Below are positions 10,000-18,593 of a stretch of 54,064 bases of DNA, piece by piece. The notes under the pieces are model-generated. The model was given only the letters and a program-made list of their open reading frames with translations. It was not told where the DNA came from and made no database searches. Source of the DNA: Flavobacteriaceae bacterium (GTDB lineage Bacteria; Bacteroidota; Bacteroidia; Flavobacteriales; Flavobacteriaceae); assembly GCA_029245825.1 (NCBI GenBank), contig JAQWON010000011.1:1-54064 (forward strand). The letters run 5' to 3'. A program made the position numbers and the translations under genes. Numbering within the stretch: the first letter of the stretch is position 1; each line of letters starts with the position of its first letter.

Positions 10000-10716
10000 A
10001 TGTATAAATACTATTCATCATCAAAGACTTTACTTGATGAAATTGTAGAAAAAAATCGCTCAAAAATTGATCAGGCATCTAAGCTTTTAAGTCAATGTAT
10101 TTGCAATGATAATTTGATCCACACTTTTGGGACAGGTCACTCTCATGTAATAGGGCTTGAACTTTTTGTCAGAGCTGGGGGGTTAGCTAATGTTAATTCT
10201 TTTTTAGATTCCTCTGTTATGACCTCTGAAGGCTCACGAAGAAGTGCTGAAATAGAGAGAATTGAGGGTTACTCAAAAATTATCTGGGATCAGCATAAAA
10301 TTGAAAAAGGAGATGTTTTTATAATTATTTCAAACTCTGGCAGGAATGCCATGCCTATTGAAATTGCAATGCTTGCAAAAGAAAAAGGCTTAAAAGTAAT
10401 TGGAATAACTTCTATTGAACAATCAAAAAAATATCCTTCCAGACATAGCAGTAATAAAAAATTATACGATCTTGCTGACATTGTTATAGATAATTGCGTT
10501 CCTTCAGGAGATGGTATGCTCAATATTGGGGGCAATAAAACTGGGGCAGCATCAACATTGTCAGGAACCTTCATTGTGAATCTAATTTCAACTGAAGCAA
10601 TGCTTTTAGCAAATGAAAAGGGAATTAAGTTGCCAATTTATTATAGCCAAAACATTGATGGATATAGCAATGAAGAACTTTATAACAAGTATGAGAATAG
10701 AATAAAGCATTTATGA
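10000..10716 (+). CDS. SIS-domain phosphosugar-binding protein (UPF0309/COG4821-like)
   Basis: Cytoplasmic protein of 238 residues with one SIS (sugar isomerase) fold. It shows the FGTGHSH phosphosugar loop at about residues 44-50, the second loop IIISNSGRNAMP at about 107-118, and a conserved EIERIEGY segment between them. It lacks the catalytic features of glucosamine-6-phosphate synthase and resembles the uncharacterised UPF0309 group related to GmhA and MurQ. It starts 4 bases after the NagX-like gene, so the pair probably processes an amino- or acyl-sugar phosphate together. The exact reaction is not known. Confidence 0.75.
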   Translation: MYKYYSSSKTLLDEIVEKNRSKIDQASKLLSQCICNDNLIHTFGTGHSHVIGLELFVRAGGLANVNSFLDSSVMTSEGSRRSAEIERIEGYSKIIWDQHKIEKGDVFIIISNSGRNAMPIEIAMLAKEKGLKVIGITSIEQSKKYPSRHSSNKKLYDLADIVIDNCVPSGDGMLNIGGNKTGAASTLSGTFIVNLISTEAMLLANEKGIKLPIYYSQNIDGYSNEELYNKYENRIKHL

Positions 10717-10732
10717 AACTTTAACTTTAGAA

Positions 10733-11344
10733 ATGAAAAAATTATTTTATCAATTATCCTTAATCACTATTTTTTTAACATTTAGCGCTATTAGCTACTC
10801 CCAATCCTACACTCCTTTATTTAACGGTAAAGATTTGAGTGGATGGACAATTCATGGAGAAGAAAAATGGTATGTCGATGATGGAAAAATAATATGTGAA
10901 AGTGGGCCTAAAAAAGAGTATGGATATCTATCAACAATTGATCATTACGATGATTTTGAATTAAGTCTAGATTTTAAACAAGATGCTGATGGTAACAGCG
11001 GTGTTTTTTTTAGATCAACTCTTGAAGGAACAAAAATTACTGGCTGGCAAGCCGAGGTTGCTCCTCCAGGCAATCACACGGGCGGAATATATGAGTCCTA
11101 TGGGAGAGGGTGGTTAATAAAACCTGATCCTGAAAAAGATAGGGCTCTTAAAATGGGGGATTGGAATAACCTTAAAGTTAAAGTCATAGGTTCAAAAGTG
11201 ATAACATATTTGAACGGTACTGAAATGATAGAAATAGAGGATGAAAAAATTGGTGAAGGAAAAGGGTCAATAGCTCTTCAAATTCATGATGGCGGAGGAA
11301 TAAAAGTAAGTTGGAAAAATATTAAAATAAAAGTTTTAAAATAG
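10733..11344 (+). CDS. DUF1080 protein, 3-keto-disaccharide hydrolase family (periplasmic)
   Basis: A 203-residue secreted protein with an N-terminal signal peptide (cleavage near SYSQ) and one concanavalin-like beta-sandwich of the DUF1080 family. Recognisable motifs are LFNGKDLSGW, the short strand WYVDDGKIICES, and NSGVFFRS. Characterised members cleave 3-keto-glucosides by an elimination-type mechanism after the sugar has been oxidised at C3. It lies in tandem with a second, different DUF1080 gene (11 bases downstream) and near an exported Gfo/Idh/MocA oxidoreductase, which fits such an oxidative pathway (inference). Confidence 0.85.
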   Translation: MKKLFYQLSLITIFLTFSAISYSQSYTPLFNGKDLSGWTIHGEEKWYVDDGKIICESGPKKEYGYLSTIDHYDDFELSLDFKQDADGNSGVFFRSTLEGTKITGWQAEVAPPGNHTGGIYESYGRGWLIKPDPEKDRALKMGDWNNLKVKVIGSKVITYLNGTEMIEIEDEKIGEGKGSIALQIHDGGGIKVSWKNIKIKVLK

Positions 11345-11355
11345 ACATAAATATT

Positions 11356-12105
11356 ATGCGAACAATTAAAACAAACACAAGAATTTTGTCAATATTAACA
11401 TTCCTATTGGGAATCACATTTTTATTTGAAGGTTGTAAAGAAAAGAAGCCCTCAAACGCTGAAAATGAATGGATAAATCTTTTTGACGGTAAAACAATTG
11501 ATGGGTGGAGAGTGTATAATGGAGATAAAATATCAAAAAAATGGGCCGTTATTGATGGAAATCTAACTTTTGATACTAAGCTAAAATTGGAAGATGAATT
11601 TTCTGGAGGTGGGGATATAATATACTACAAGGAAGAATTTGGAAATTTTGAATTGTATGTTGAGTGGAAACTACCTAAAGGAGGCAACAGTGGAATACTA
11701 TATCATGTGAAAGAAGGGTACAATAGTCCCTTTGATGTTTCTCCTGAATATCAGCTGCTTGATGATGATGGCTGGGAAGAAATCAATAATGCCAAACTTG
11801 AAGAGTGGCAAAAAGCAGGAGCTGATTACGCTATGTACACACCAGATAATGAAAAGAAAAAGCTAAATCCTGCGGGAGAGTGGAATTCATCTAAAATAGT
11901 CTATACAGAAAAAAAAGTTGAACACTGGTTAAATGGAGAATTAATTCTCTCCTTTGTTCCTTATTCTGAAGATTGGTATCAAAGGAAGAATTCTGGGAAG
12001 TGGAAAGACTACCCCAATTACAAAAAATTTAAAAAAGGTTACATTGCCCTTCAAGACCATGATAGTCCAATATGGTTTAAAACTATAAAATTAAGACCTC
12101 TTTAG
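11356..12105 (+). CDS. DUF1080 lipoprotein, 3-keto-disaccharide hydrolase family
   Basis: Second DUF1080 protein, 249 residues, with a lipobox (LFEGC, Cys 27), so it is membrane-anchored, unlike its upstream neighbour. Motifs: INLFDGKTIDGW, WAVIDGNLTFD, the strand pair FELYVEWKLPKGGNSGILY, and a longer loop with the PEYQLLDDDGW segment typical of larger DUF1080 members. The two copies are clearly diverged and so probably have different substrates or different leaving groups. It ends the co-directional run; a candidate promoter lies in the 88 bases after it. Confidence 0.85.
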   Translation: MRTIKTNTRILSILTFLLGITFLFEGCKEKKPSNAENEWINLFDGKTIDGWRVYNGDKISKKWAVIDGNLTFDTKLKLEDEFSGGGDIIYYKEEFGNFELYVEWKLPKGGNSGILYHVKEGYNSPFDVSPEYQLLDDDGWEEINNAKLEEWQKAGADYAMYTPDNEKKKLNPAGEWNSSKIVYTEKKVEHWLNGELILSFVPYSEDWYQRKNSGKWKDYPNYKKFKKGYIALQDHDSPIWFKTIKLRPL

Positions 12106-12156
12106 CTTTATTTGAAAACTCTATAGTGCTATAAAAAAAATTATTGTAATAAATTA

Positions 12157-12184
12157 TTGCCAAATCTAAATTATTATAAATTTG
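12157..12184 (+). promoter_or_regulatory. Bacteroidota-type promoter candidate for the DUF5916 gene
   Basis: TTG at 12157-12159 and a perfect TAAATTTG at 12177-12184, 17 bases apart, match the Bacteroidota -33/-7 pattern, though the spacer is short. The expected transcript start near 12190 lies just before the ATG at 12193, which would favour the second ATG at 12205 as the true start. Confidence 0.5.
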
Positions 12185-12192
12185 TAACAATT

Positions 12193-14439
12193 ATGAGTAA
12201 GACAATGCGAAAGAAATTTATAGTTATTCTGTTTTTAATATCTTTTTTCTCATCTGCTCAAAAAGAATACTCCCTTAGCAAAATATCTCCAGATAAAATT
12301 AAATTAGACGGGGTAGTTAATATGACTGAATGGGGAGATGCGGTTCAAATTCCACTAATCTTCGAACAGTTTCCTGGTAATAATACAAAAGCTGAAAGAA
12401 ATACTGTTGCATATCTTACTTATTCAGATGAATTTCTCTTTGTTGCATTTATTTCTTTTATTGATCCAGATACAGAGGTTAGAGGATCTATAAGGCCCCG
12501 GGATAATATGAGTGTTTGGAATGATGACATGTTCATTATTAGTTTTGACCCTTTTAAAGATGCGAGAAATAATTTTGTTCTTTCATCAAACTCTCTAGGG
12601 AGTCAGTTTGACCTTCGGATGTTAAATGCTACTGATGACAGGGGCAAATACGACTCAAGTTTTAACGCAAACTTTGTCTCGGTCGGATCCATTACTGAGG
12701 ATAGATATCAGGTAGAATGGAAAATTCCATTTTCTGAAATTCCTTCTCCAAATGGAGAAAATCAGCAATGGCATTTCAACCTTGGAAACAGATATTATAA
12801 AGACGGGAAAAATATTGAACTAGGAAGTCAGACAATAGATAGGGATAATCCATGTGAAGTATGTCAAACTACAGATATATTAACTCTAAATGATATCAAA
12901 ATAAAAAAACGATTTGGATTACTTCCCTATGTTTCGGCTTCCGTTTCAGGAGAGAGAGAAAACATAGATGATAAAATTGGCTATGAGCCTATTGAAAGAA
13001 GAGTTGGTCTTGGAATAAATATGGACTTCAACAAGACAACATCTCTTGAGGTTACTTTTAATCCAGACTTTTCTCAGGTGGAAGCTGATGTTACAAGAAT
13101 TGACATCAATTCAGCTGTTTCTCTAAGGTATCGGGAAAGAAGGCCTTACTTTAGTCGAGGGACAGATATTGTCCGCTTTAGTGATGGTGCATTTTATTCC
13201 CGATCCATAAGTAATCCATCTATCTCAACAAAATTATTAAGTCAAAATTCTAATAGTAGAATTTTTTTCTTAACTGCCGTTGATCAAGATTCGCCCTATT
13301 TGATTGCCAGCGAAGACAAATCCTATCTAGGGCAGGGAGGTCAGAGCTTTGTAAATGTTTTCAGGTATCAAAGAATAATAAATGATAAAACTCGTGTCGG
13401 AATGTATACATCAAACCGATATTATAAAGATGGAGGATATGGCAATTTGTTTGGAATTGATGGCCTGTTAATATTAAACAAAAAATGGAGATTAAATTAT
13501 GAACTATTTAAAAACTTTAACCAAGAGCCTAATAAAGATTGGATTGATAGCTCAGATAAAATTGGAGATCGCTCAATCATGTTAGATGGAGAACAGTTTA
13601 ATGGAGATGCCATATATCTTACTTTTGAAAGAAATACCGAACATTGGAAAAGTTATTTTACCTATAGAAATATATCTCCTAATTATCAAACGGATGTTGG
13701 ATTTGTTGTCAAAAACAATCGCCGCTGGGCTACCTTTCGTCATATGTATCAAAACATTGTAGACAAAGAAAACCTGAGAAGCTTCGAACTTGGAACAAAA
13801 TTAGATGTAAACTATACTTTCGATAATAACCTAAAAACTATTTCACTAGATGGGGATTTTCAATTTCAAACAATTGGTAATACTGAAATATCATTTACTT
13901 ATGATTGGGATATTTTTAAAAATTTTATGGGTGTTGATTTTAAAAATCTTCCAACTTCAGATCTTAATATAAGAAGTTCCCCAACTGAATTTTTTAATTT
14001 TAATATTTCATATGAATGGGGCAAAGATTTAGCATATAATGAGGAAATTCCTGAAAAGGGAAAACTAAGAACGTTTTCTATTTACACATCATTTCAAATT
14101 AATGAAAATCTAAACATTAATGGATTATTAAATTATTCGGAGCTAAAGAATCTTGAGACGCTTGAAGATTATTTTTCCGGTAATATTTTCAGGCTAACTA
14201 CAAGATATCAGTTTTCAAATTTTTTTAATTTGAGACTCATTGCTGAGAAGAATACTTTTAATAAATCTTTTTTTATTCAACCATTAGTTCAATGGAATCC
14301 TAATCCTTCAACTATATTTTATCTTGGAGGAAATCAAAATACAGATTTAGAAATTGATGAGGAGATTATTCCCCTTCTCAAATTTAGAAGATCACAAATT
14401 TTCTTTAAATTTCAATACCTAATAGGAGTTAAAAAATAA
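12193..14439 (+). CDS. CBM9-like plus DUF5916 outer-membrane protein
   Basis: Secreted protein of about 748 residues. After a signal peptide (cleaved near FSSAQ) comes a family-9 carbohydrate-binding-like beta-sandwich (ISPDKIKLDGVVNMTEWGDA) and then a DUF5916 region with the hallmark NPDFSQVEADVTRID and RRPYFSRGTDIV segments, ending in amphipathic strands that look like an outer-membrane barrel. An upstream in-frame TTG exists at 12157, but it overlaps the candidate -33 element; ATG 12193 is used here, and ATG 12205 (MRKKFIVILF) is equally reasonable. Function is unknown; such proteins often sit near glycan or peptide degradation genes. Confidence 0.8.
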   Translation: MSKTMRKKFIVILFLISFFSSAQKEYSLSKISPDKIKLDGVVNMTEWGDAVQIPLIFEQFPGNNTKAERNTVAYLTYSDEFLFVAFISFIDPDTEVRGSIRPRDNMSVWNDDMFIISFDPFKDARNNFVLSSNSLGSQFDLRMLNATDDRGKYDSSFNANFVSVGSITEDRYQVEWKIPFSEIPSPNGENQQWHFNLGNRYYKDGKNIELGSQTIDRDNPCEVCQTTDILTLNDIKIKKRFGLLPYVSASVSGERENIDDKIGYEPIERRVGLGINMDFNKTTSLEVTFNPDFSQVEADVTRIDINSAVSLRYRERRPYFSRGTDIVRFSDGAFYSRSISNPSISTKLLSQNSNSRIFFLTAVDQDSPYLIASEDKSYLGQGGQSFVNVFRYQRIINDKTRVGMYTSNRYYKDGGYGNLFGIDGLLILNKKWRLNYELFKNFNQEPNKDWIDSSDKIGDRSIMLDGEQFNGDAIYLTFERNTEHWKSYFTYRNISPNYQTDVGFVVKNNRRWATFRHMYQNIVDKENLRSFELGTKLDVNYTFDNNLKTISLDGDFQFQTIGNTEISFTYDWDIFKNFMGVDFKNLPTSDLNIRSSPTEFFNFNISYEWGKDLAYNEEIPEKGKLRTFSIYTSFQINENLNINGLLNYSELKNLETLEDYFSGNIFRLTTRYQFSNFFNLRLIAEKNTFNKSFFIQPLVQWNPNPSTIFYLGGNQNTDLEIDEEIIPLLKFRRSQIFFKFQYLIGVKK

Positions 14440-14473
14440 TTAAAAAAAATTTTATACTTTTAGTCATCTCACT

Positions 14474-15814
14474 ATGAGAAAAAGAAGGGATTTTTTAAAA
14501 ATTTTCGCCGCTTTTAGCGGATTTTCGTTTATGCCATCATTTGCTTGGTCATCTTCAAATCAGAGGTTTCTTAGAACTGCTCATATTGGAGTTGGGGGAA
14601 TGGGCCTTGAGGATTTAAAAGCTATTTCATCTCATGGTGAAGTTCAAGTTGTTGCCTTATGCGATGTTGATAGTAATGCCTTAAAAAAAGCAAAAGAATT
14701 ATTCCCAAAGGCAGATACATATAAAGACTATAGAAGAATGCTCTCAAGTAATGCAAACAAAATAGATGCCGTAATTGTTTCAACACCTGATCATACTCAT
14801 GCGCCTGCATCTATAATGGCAATGAAAATGGACAAAAATGTTTATTGCCAAAAGCCTCTAACGCATCATGTTTCAGAAGCGCGAACCATGAGCCAATTAG
14901 CAGAAGAAAAAAACTTGGTTACCCAAATGGGTATTCAAGTTCATTCATTTTATGATTACAAACTTGCTACTTTATTGATTCAATCTGGAATAATCGGTAA
15001 AGTTAGTACTGTAAGGGCTTGGTCACCAAAAAATTGGGGATATGATGGCCCAGAACCTGAAGGGGAAGATCCTGTGCCCAAGAATTTAGATTGGAATCTA
15101 TGGCTTGGAACTGCGCCTGATAGACCTTATAAAGATAAAGTTTATCATCCATTCAACTGGAGAAAGCTTGTCGATTACGGATGTGGAACACTAGGTGATA
15201 TGGGGGTTCATATTTTTGATACTCCTTATAATGCTCTTGCTCTTGATGTGCCACTTACGATTAAAAATAGCTGTAGAAAGCCTAATGGTTTTGGATTTCC
15301 TGAAAATAATATAGTAACATATACATTCCCCGGAACACCTTATACAACTGATACTCTTAAATGGATATGGCATGACGGTGCAGATGCTCCCAAATATCAT
15401 AAAGATCTAAAATTACCTAAAAGAGAAAAGCTCCCTCAACAAGGAGCGATGTTTGTTGGAGAAAAAGGAAAATTATTACTTCCTCATTTTATGGAACTGC
15501 CAAGATTAATTGTTAATGGGGAATATAAAGAAATAGATATTACTCCTTTTGAAAAGTCAAAAAAAATTGGTGCTCCGGTTAGAAATTATCAGCAAGAATC
15601 TCCCAAACATTATCATCAATTTGTTGATGCCTGCTTAGATAAAGGGACTTGCACCGCTCCTTTTTCATATTCTGCAAAACTAACTGAAACAATTCTTCTT
15701 GGAGTTATAGCTGGAAGATTTCCAAACAAAACTTTACACTGGGATAAAGAAGCCTCCAAATTTGAGGAATCTGAAGCGAACAAGTATTTAAACTTTGAAT
15801 ACAGAGATTTTTAA
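14474..15814 (+). CDS. Tat-exported Gfo/Idh/MocA-family oxidoreductase
   Basis: NAD(P)-dependent sugar oxidoreductase family, 446 residues. The N-terminus is a twin-arginine signal (RRDFLK followed by a hydrophobic stretch), so the protein is exported folded, presumably with tightly bound cofactor. The Rossmann motif is GVGGMG (about residues 36-41). The usual EKP motif appears as CQKPLTHHVSEAR, the variant common in the exported subfamily. The C-terminal domain has HPFNWRKLVDYGCGTLGDMG and a conserved His. Exported members oxidise or re-reduce glycosides at C3 in periplasmic 3-keto pathways, which fits the two DUF1080 genes upstream. A GH109-like glycosidase activity is an alternative. Confidence 0.85.
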   Translation: MRKRRDFLKIFAAFSGFSFMPSFAWSSSNQRFLRTAHIGVGGMGLEDLKAISSHGEVQVVALCDVDSNALKKAKELFPKADTYKDYRRMLSSNANKIDAVIVSTPDHTHAPASIMAMKMDKNVYCQKPLTHHVSEARTMSQLAEEKNLVTQMGIQVHSFYDYKLATLLIQSGIIGKVSTVRAWSPKNWGYDGPEPEGEDPVPKNLDWNLWLGTAPDRPYKDKVYHPFNWRKLVDYGCGTLGDMGVHIFDTPYNALALDVPLTIKNSCRKPNGFGFPENNIVTYTFPGTPYTTDTLKWIWHDGADAPKYHKDLKLPKREKLPQQGAMFVGEKGKLLLPHFMELPRLIVNGEYKEIDITPFEKSKKIGAPVRNYQQESPKHYHQFVDACLDKGTCTAPFSYSAKLTETILLGVIAGRFPNKTLHWDKEASKFEESEANKYLNFEYRDF

Positions 15815-15852
15815 TCCTAAACTTCAAAATACTTCCTCTTAAAAAATAGAAA

Positions 15853-16215
15853 ATGCTTAAAAAAATAACAATTTTTATAATGTCTTTTTTCTATATATAC
15901 ATCGGCATAAAACATTTTACTGACCCTGATTACTTTTTAGGTATTATGCCTCCCTACCTTAATTGGCATCTAGAACTTGTTTATTTAAGTGGTTTTTTTG
16001 AAGTTATTTTAGGATTGGGGCTGCTGACAAAATATAGAAGACATTCTGCGCTTGGCTTAATTCTGCTTTTAATTGCTGTTTTCCCAGCTAACATTCATTT
16101 AATTATAAGTGAAGAGGCTCAAATGTCAATTGATATAACTAAACAAACAGCAATTATTAGGGCCCCTTTTCAACTTCTTTTTATAGGTTTAGCTTATTGG
16201 CATTCAAAGCCATAA
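15853..16215 (+). CDS. DoxX-like small membrane protein
   Basis: A 120-residue inner-membrane protein with four predicted helices and the DoxX-like pattern YIYIGIKHFTDPDYFLGIMPP near the N-terminus (first helix and loop) and an FFEVILGLGLL second helix. Members are poorly characterised; some are linked to thiosulfate-quinone oxidoreductase or to redox stress. It follows the oxidoreductase by 38 bases and could in principle take part in passing electrons from it to the membrane, but nothing in the sequence proves this. Confidence 0.72.
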   Translation: MLKKITIFIMSFFYIYIGIKHFTDPDYFLGIMPPYLNWHLELVYLSGFFEVILGLGLLTKYRRHSALGLILLLIAVFPANIHLIISEEAQMSIDITKQTAIIRAPFQLLFIGLAYWHSKP

Positions 16216-16217
16216 TT

Positions 16218-16248
16218 TTTGTTAACTCACATCATAGAATTATATTTG
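16218..16248 (+). promoter_or_regulatory. Bacteroidota-type promoter of the phzF-like gene
   Basis: TTTG at 16218-16221, a 19-base spacer, and TATATTTG at 16241-16248 match the TTTG-N19-TAnnTTTG consensus exactly. It sits between the DoxX stop and the ATG at 16263, giving a very short leader, and it rules out the longer frame that begins at 16197. Confidence 0.75.
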
Positions 16249-16262
16249 TCTTTTTTAATGAA

Positions 16263-17051
16263 ATGAAATTATACCTATATCAAATTGATGCTTTTACAGA
16301 TAAAGTTTTCGGAGGTAATCCTGCCTGTGTTGTTCCGCTTCATAAATGGTTAGAAGATGAAATACTTTTGAAGATAGCACAAGAAAATGCTGTTTCAGAA
16401 ACTGCGTTTTTCGTTCAAAATGATCATTTTTTTCATTTACGTTGGTTCACCCCTGATATTGAAATGGACCTTTGCGGACATGCAACACTTGCCGCTGCGT
16501 ATGTGATAAAAAAGTATTTAAAATACCCTAAAGATGTTATCCCTTTTAATAGTCTAAGCGGTAAATTAAATGTTCATGCCAATGATGAAAATTTCACTTT
16601 GGACTTTCCTTCAAGAGAACCTGTTAGTTCTGAGTTGCCTTTACTTATTAAAAATTCTCTAAGCATACAGCCGCAAAAAATCCTAAAATCAAGAGATTAC
16701 TTTTTGGTGTATAATAATCAAAAAGAAATTGAAGATATAAAAATAGACCGATCAATAATTGATCAGATAAATCTCGACCCTGGCGGAGTTATTATAACAG
16801 CAAAGGGAGATAATTGTGATTTTGTTTCAAGGTGGTTTGCTCCACAATCAACTATTTTTGAAGATCCTGTAACTGGCTCAGCCCACTGCTCATTAATTCC
16901 ATATTGGAGCAAAGAGTTGAAAAAGAAAAAAATGGAAGCCATGCAGCTTTCATCAAGAAAGGGGAAACTTTTATGTGAGGATAAAGGAGAAAGGGTTCTA
17001 ATCAGCGGGAAAGCCACTACTTACTTTATAGGAAATATTTGGATTGATTAA
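16263..17051 (+). CDS. PhzF-family isomerase
   Basis: Phenazine-biosynthesis-like isomerase of 262 residues, a two-domain diaminopimelate-epimerase-like fold. The start at 16263 gives the family N-terminus (MKLYLYQIDAFTDKVFGGNP). The catalytic Glu lies in AVSETAFFV (about residue 45), and the second-domain signatures DLCGHATLAAA and EDPVTGSAHCSL are intact. An in-frame ATG at 16197 would add 22 residues unlike the family and would overlap the DoxX gene and the promoter. The substrate is unknown; most PhzF homologues outside phenazine producers are uncharacterised. The next gene overlaps its stop. Confidence 0.88.
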   Translation: MKLYLYQIDAFTDKVFGGNPACVVPLHKWLEDEILLKIAQENAVSETAFFVQNDHFFHLRWFTPDIEMDLCGHATLAAAYVIKKYLKYPKDVIPFNSLSGKLNVHANDENFTLDFPSREPVSSELPLLIKNSLSIQPQKILKSRDYFLVYNNQKEIEDIKIDRSIIDQINLDPGGVIITAKGDNCDFVSRWFAPQSTIFEDPVTGSAHCSLIPYWSKELKKKKMEAMQLSSRKGKLLCEDKGERVLISGKATTYFIGNIWID

Positions 17052-18561
17052 AATTGCTGTGATAGGAAATAAAAAATTTCTGTTTTTTCTTTTGTCATTG
17101 AATGTCCTTTTTACGAATGGGCAAACTAAATATGTTAAGGTTATAGACTCGTTAACAAAAGATCCTATCCCTTATGCAACTGTTCTTTTTTCAAATAATA
17201 CGGGAATAATAACTGATGATAATGGCAGATTTGAACTGCTAGAAGAGCAATACCTTAATAATGATTCAATTTATGTCTCATTTATTGGATTTAAAACACT
17301 ATCAAGAGAATTATCTAGCCTTAAGGACAGTCTTTTAATTCTTTCTCCAAATCCTATTAAGCTAAATGAAATTGTTTTAACCAACCGGGAATATTCAGCA
17401 GAAGAAATTGTTGGAAAAATACGTGAGAATATCAGCCAAAATTATGAAATCCAAATTTTGGACAATTTACTTTTCTTTGGTCAAAAAGAGTCTAATGAAC
17501 TAAACAGAATAAAGATTTCTAAGTACAAATCTTCGATCAAAGAACTAAACAGAAGTTTTCTTGACAGCATGCTAAGCTCAATGGATAAAAAAAACGAATA
17601 TGCCATAGAAGTTTTAGGTAATTATTCTGGGAGTTTTAAAAAGGAGCAGCAAAAAATAAACCTAATAAAAGCAAGAGAGACCTATAGTCAAGAAAAAGAC
17701 CTAACCGTGCTTGCGCTTGAAGAAAAATTTGAAGAGGCTATTAAAAATAATGTTAAATCAAATTCTTATTTCAAAGTAAAATCAGGAATTTTTGGAGGAG
17801 AAATGGAGAACGAATATATCGATAACCTAAAAGGTGATGTAGATAGCACAGATACTGAAGCTGTTAAAAGAGAGCTCGCTGAGAAAAACAAAAAAGAGAT
17901 GAGAAGGAAACTGAATTTTGCTAAAAATAGAAAGGGTGAGCTAAGATCTATTCTAAATTATTTGTTTTATGCGCCCAAAACCAAATTAAACTTCATAACA
18001 AAATCAAACAGGTATAATTTCACTTTAAATGAAATGACATATTTTGCTAAAGACCCGGTTTACGTCCTTTCTTTTGAACCAAGGTGGGGAGAAGATTATA
18101 AGGGCACGATCTATGTTTCTATGGATGATTTTGCGGTGTTAAGAATGGATTTTGAAAATGTTAAATCTGTCTGGAGCTTTGATTTATTTGGAGTCTCGAT
18201 CGATGCTTATAAGAGATCAGGCCGAATTATTCTGTCAAAAAATAATCAAGGGAAATATTCCCCTAAATATTTTCAGTTCTCAAGCGCAACAAAATTTGCC
18301 GTAGATCGACCCCTAAAGTTTATTGAAAAAAATAAATTCGTTCGAGGCAGAAGAAAACAAAATGAGATATCGATGCGAATAGATCTAGAAACAACAAATC
18401 TCTCTCAGAGAGAGGTTAGAATTTTTAATTCCGAGAATCTCTCTCTCTCAGAATATGATGCCATCAAGGAGAGAAATACTGTCCTTCCAAAATTCCACGA
18501 AAAGTTTACTACTGACTTCTGGGAAGAATTAAAAACCTCTTCCGAAATCCTTCAAGAATAA
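17044..18561 (+). CDS. Secreted carboxypeptidase-regulatory-like domain protein
   Basis: A 505-residue secreted protein with a signal peptide (cleavage near FTNGQ) followed by a carboxypeptidase-D regulatory-like beta-sandwich at about residues 30-105 (DSLTKDPIPYATVLF, then GIITDDNGRFEL and VSFIGFKTL). The rest is a charged, partly helical region and a C-terminal beta-rich part resembling LolA/DUF5686-type barrels, without a motif I recognise. The start is TTG at 17044, overlapping the PhzF gene by 8 bases; GTG at 17059 is an alternative. Likely cell-envelope located; function unknown. Confidence 0.7.
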   Translation: MIKIAVIGNKKFLFFLLSLNVLFTNGQTKYVKVIDSLTKDPIPYATVLFSNNTGIITDDNGRFELLEEQYLNNDSIYVSFIGFKTLSRELSSLKDSLLILSPNPIKLNEIVLTNREYSAEEIVGKIRENISQNYEIQILDNLLFFGQKESNELNRIKISKYKSSIKELNRSFLDSMLSSMDKKNEYAIEVLGNYSGSFKKEQQKINLIKARETYSQEKDLTVLALEEKFEEAIKNNVKSNSYFKVKSGIFGGEMENEYIDNLKGDVDSTDTEAVKRELAEKNKKEMRRKLNFAKNRKGELRSILNYLFYAPKTKLNFITKSNRYNFTLNEMTYFAKDPVYVLSFEPRWGEDYKGTIYVSMDDFAVLRMDFENVKSVWSFDLFGVSIDAYKRSGRIILSKNNQGKYSPKYFQFSSATKFAVDRPLKFIEKNKFVRGRRKQNEISMRIDLETTNLSQREVRIFNSENLSLSEYDAIKERNTVLPKFHEKFTTDFWEELKTSSEILQE

Positions 18562-18593
18562 ACTTTTATTTTATTTTTCTTAAATTAACATTT

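Noticed and set aside
12157..12192. TTG at 12157 as start of the DUF5916 gene
   Set aside because: It would put 12 extra residues before the signal peptide and overlap the candidate -33 element; ATG 12193 or 12205 fits better.
18400..18414. Near-perfect palindrome of CT/AG repeats, followed by another CT run at about 18438
   Set aside because: It lies inside a well-formed coding frame (LSQREV and SENLSLSEY) and is explained by codon use; the loop is too small for a convincing terminator.
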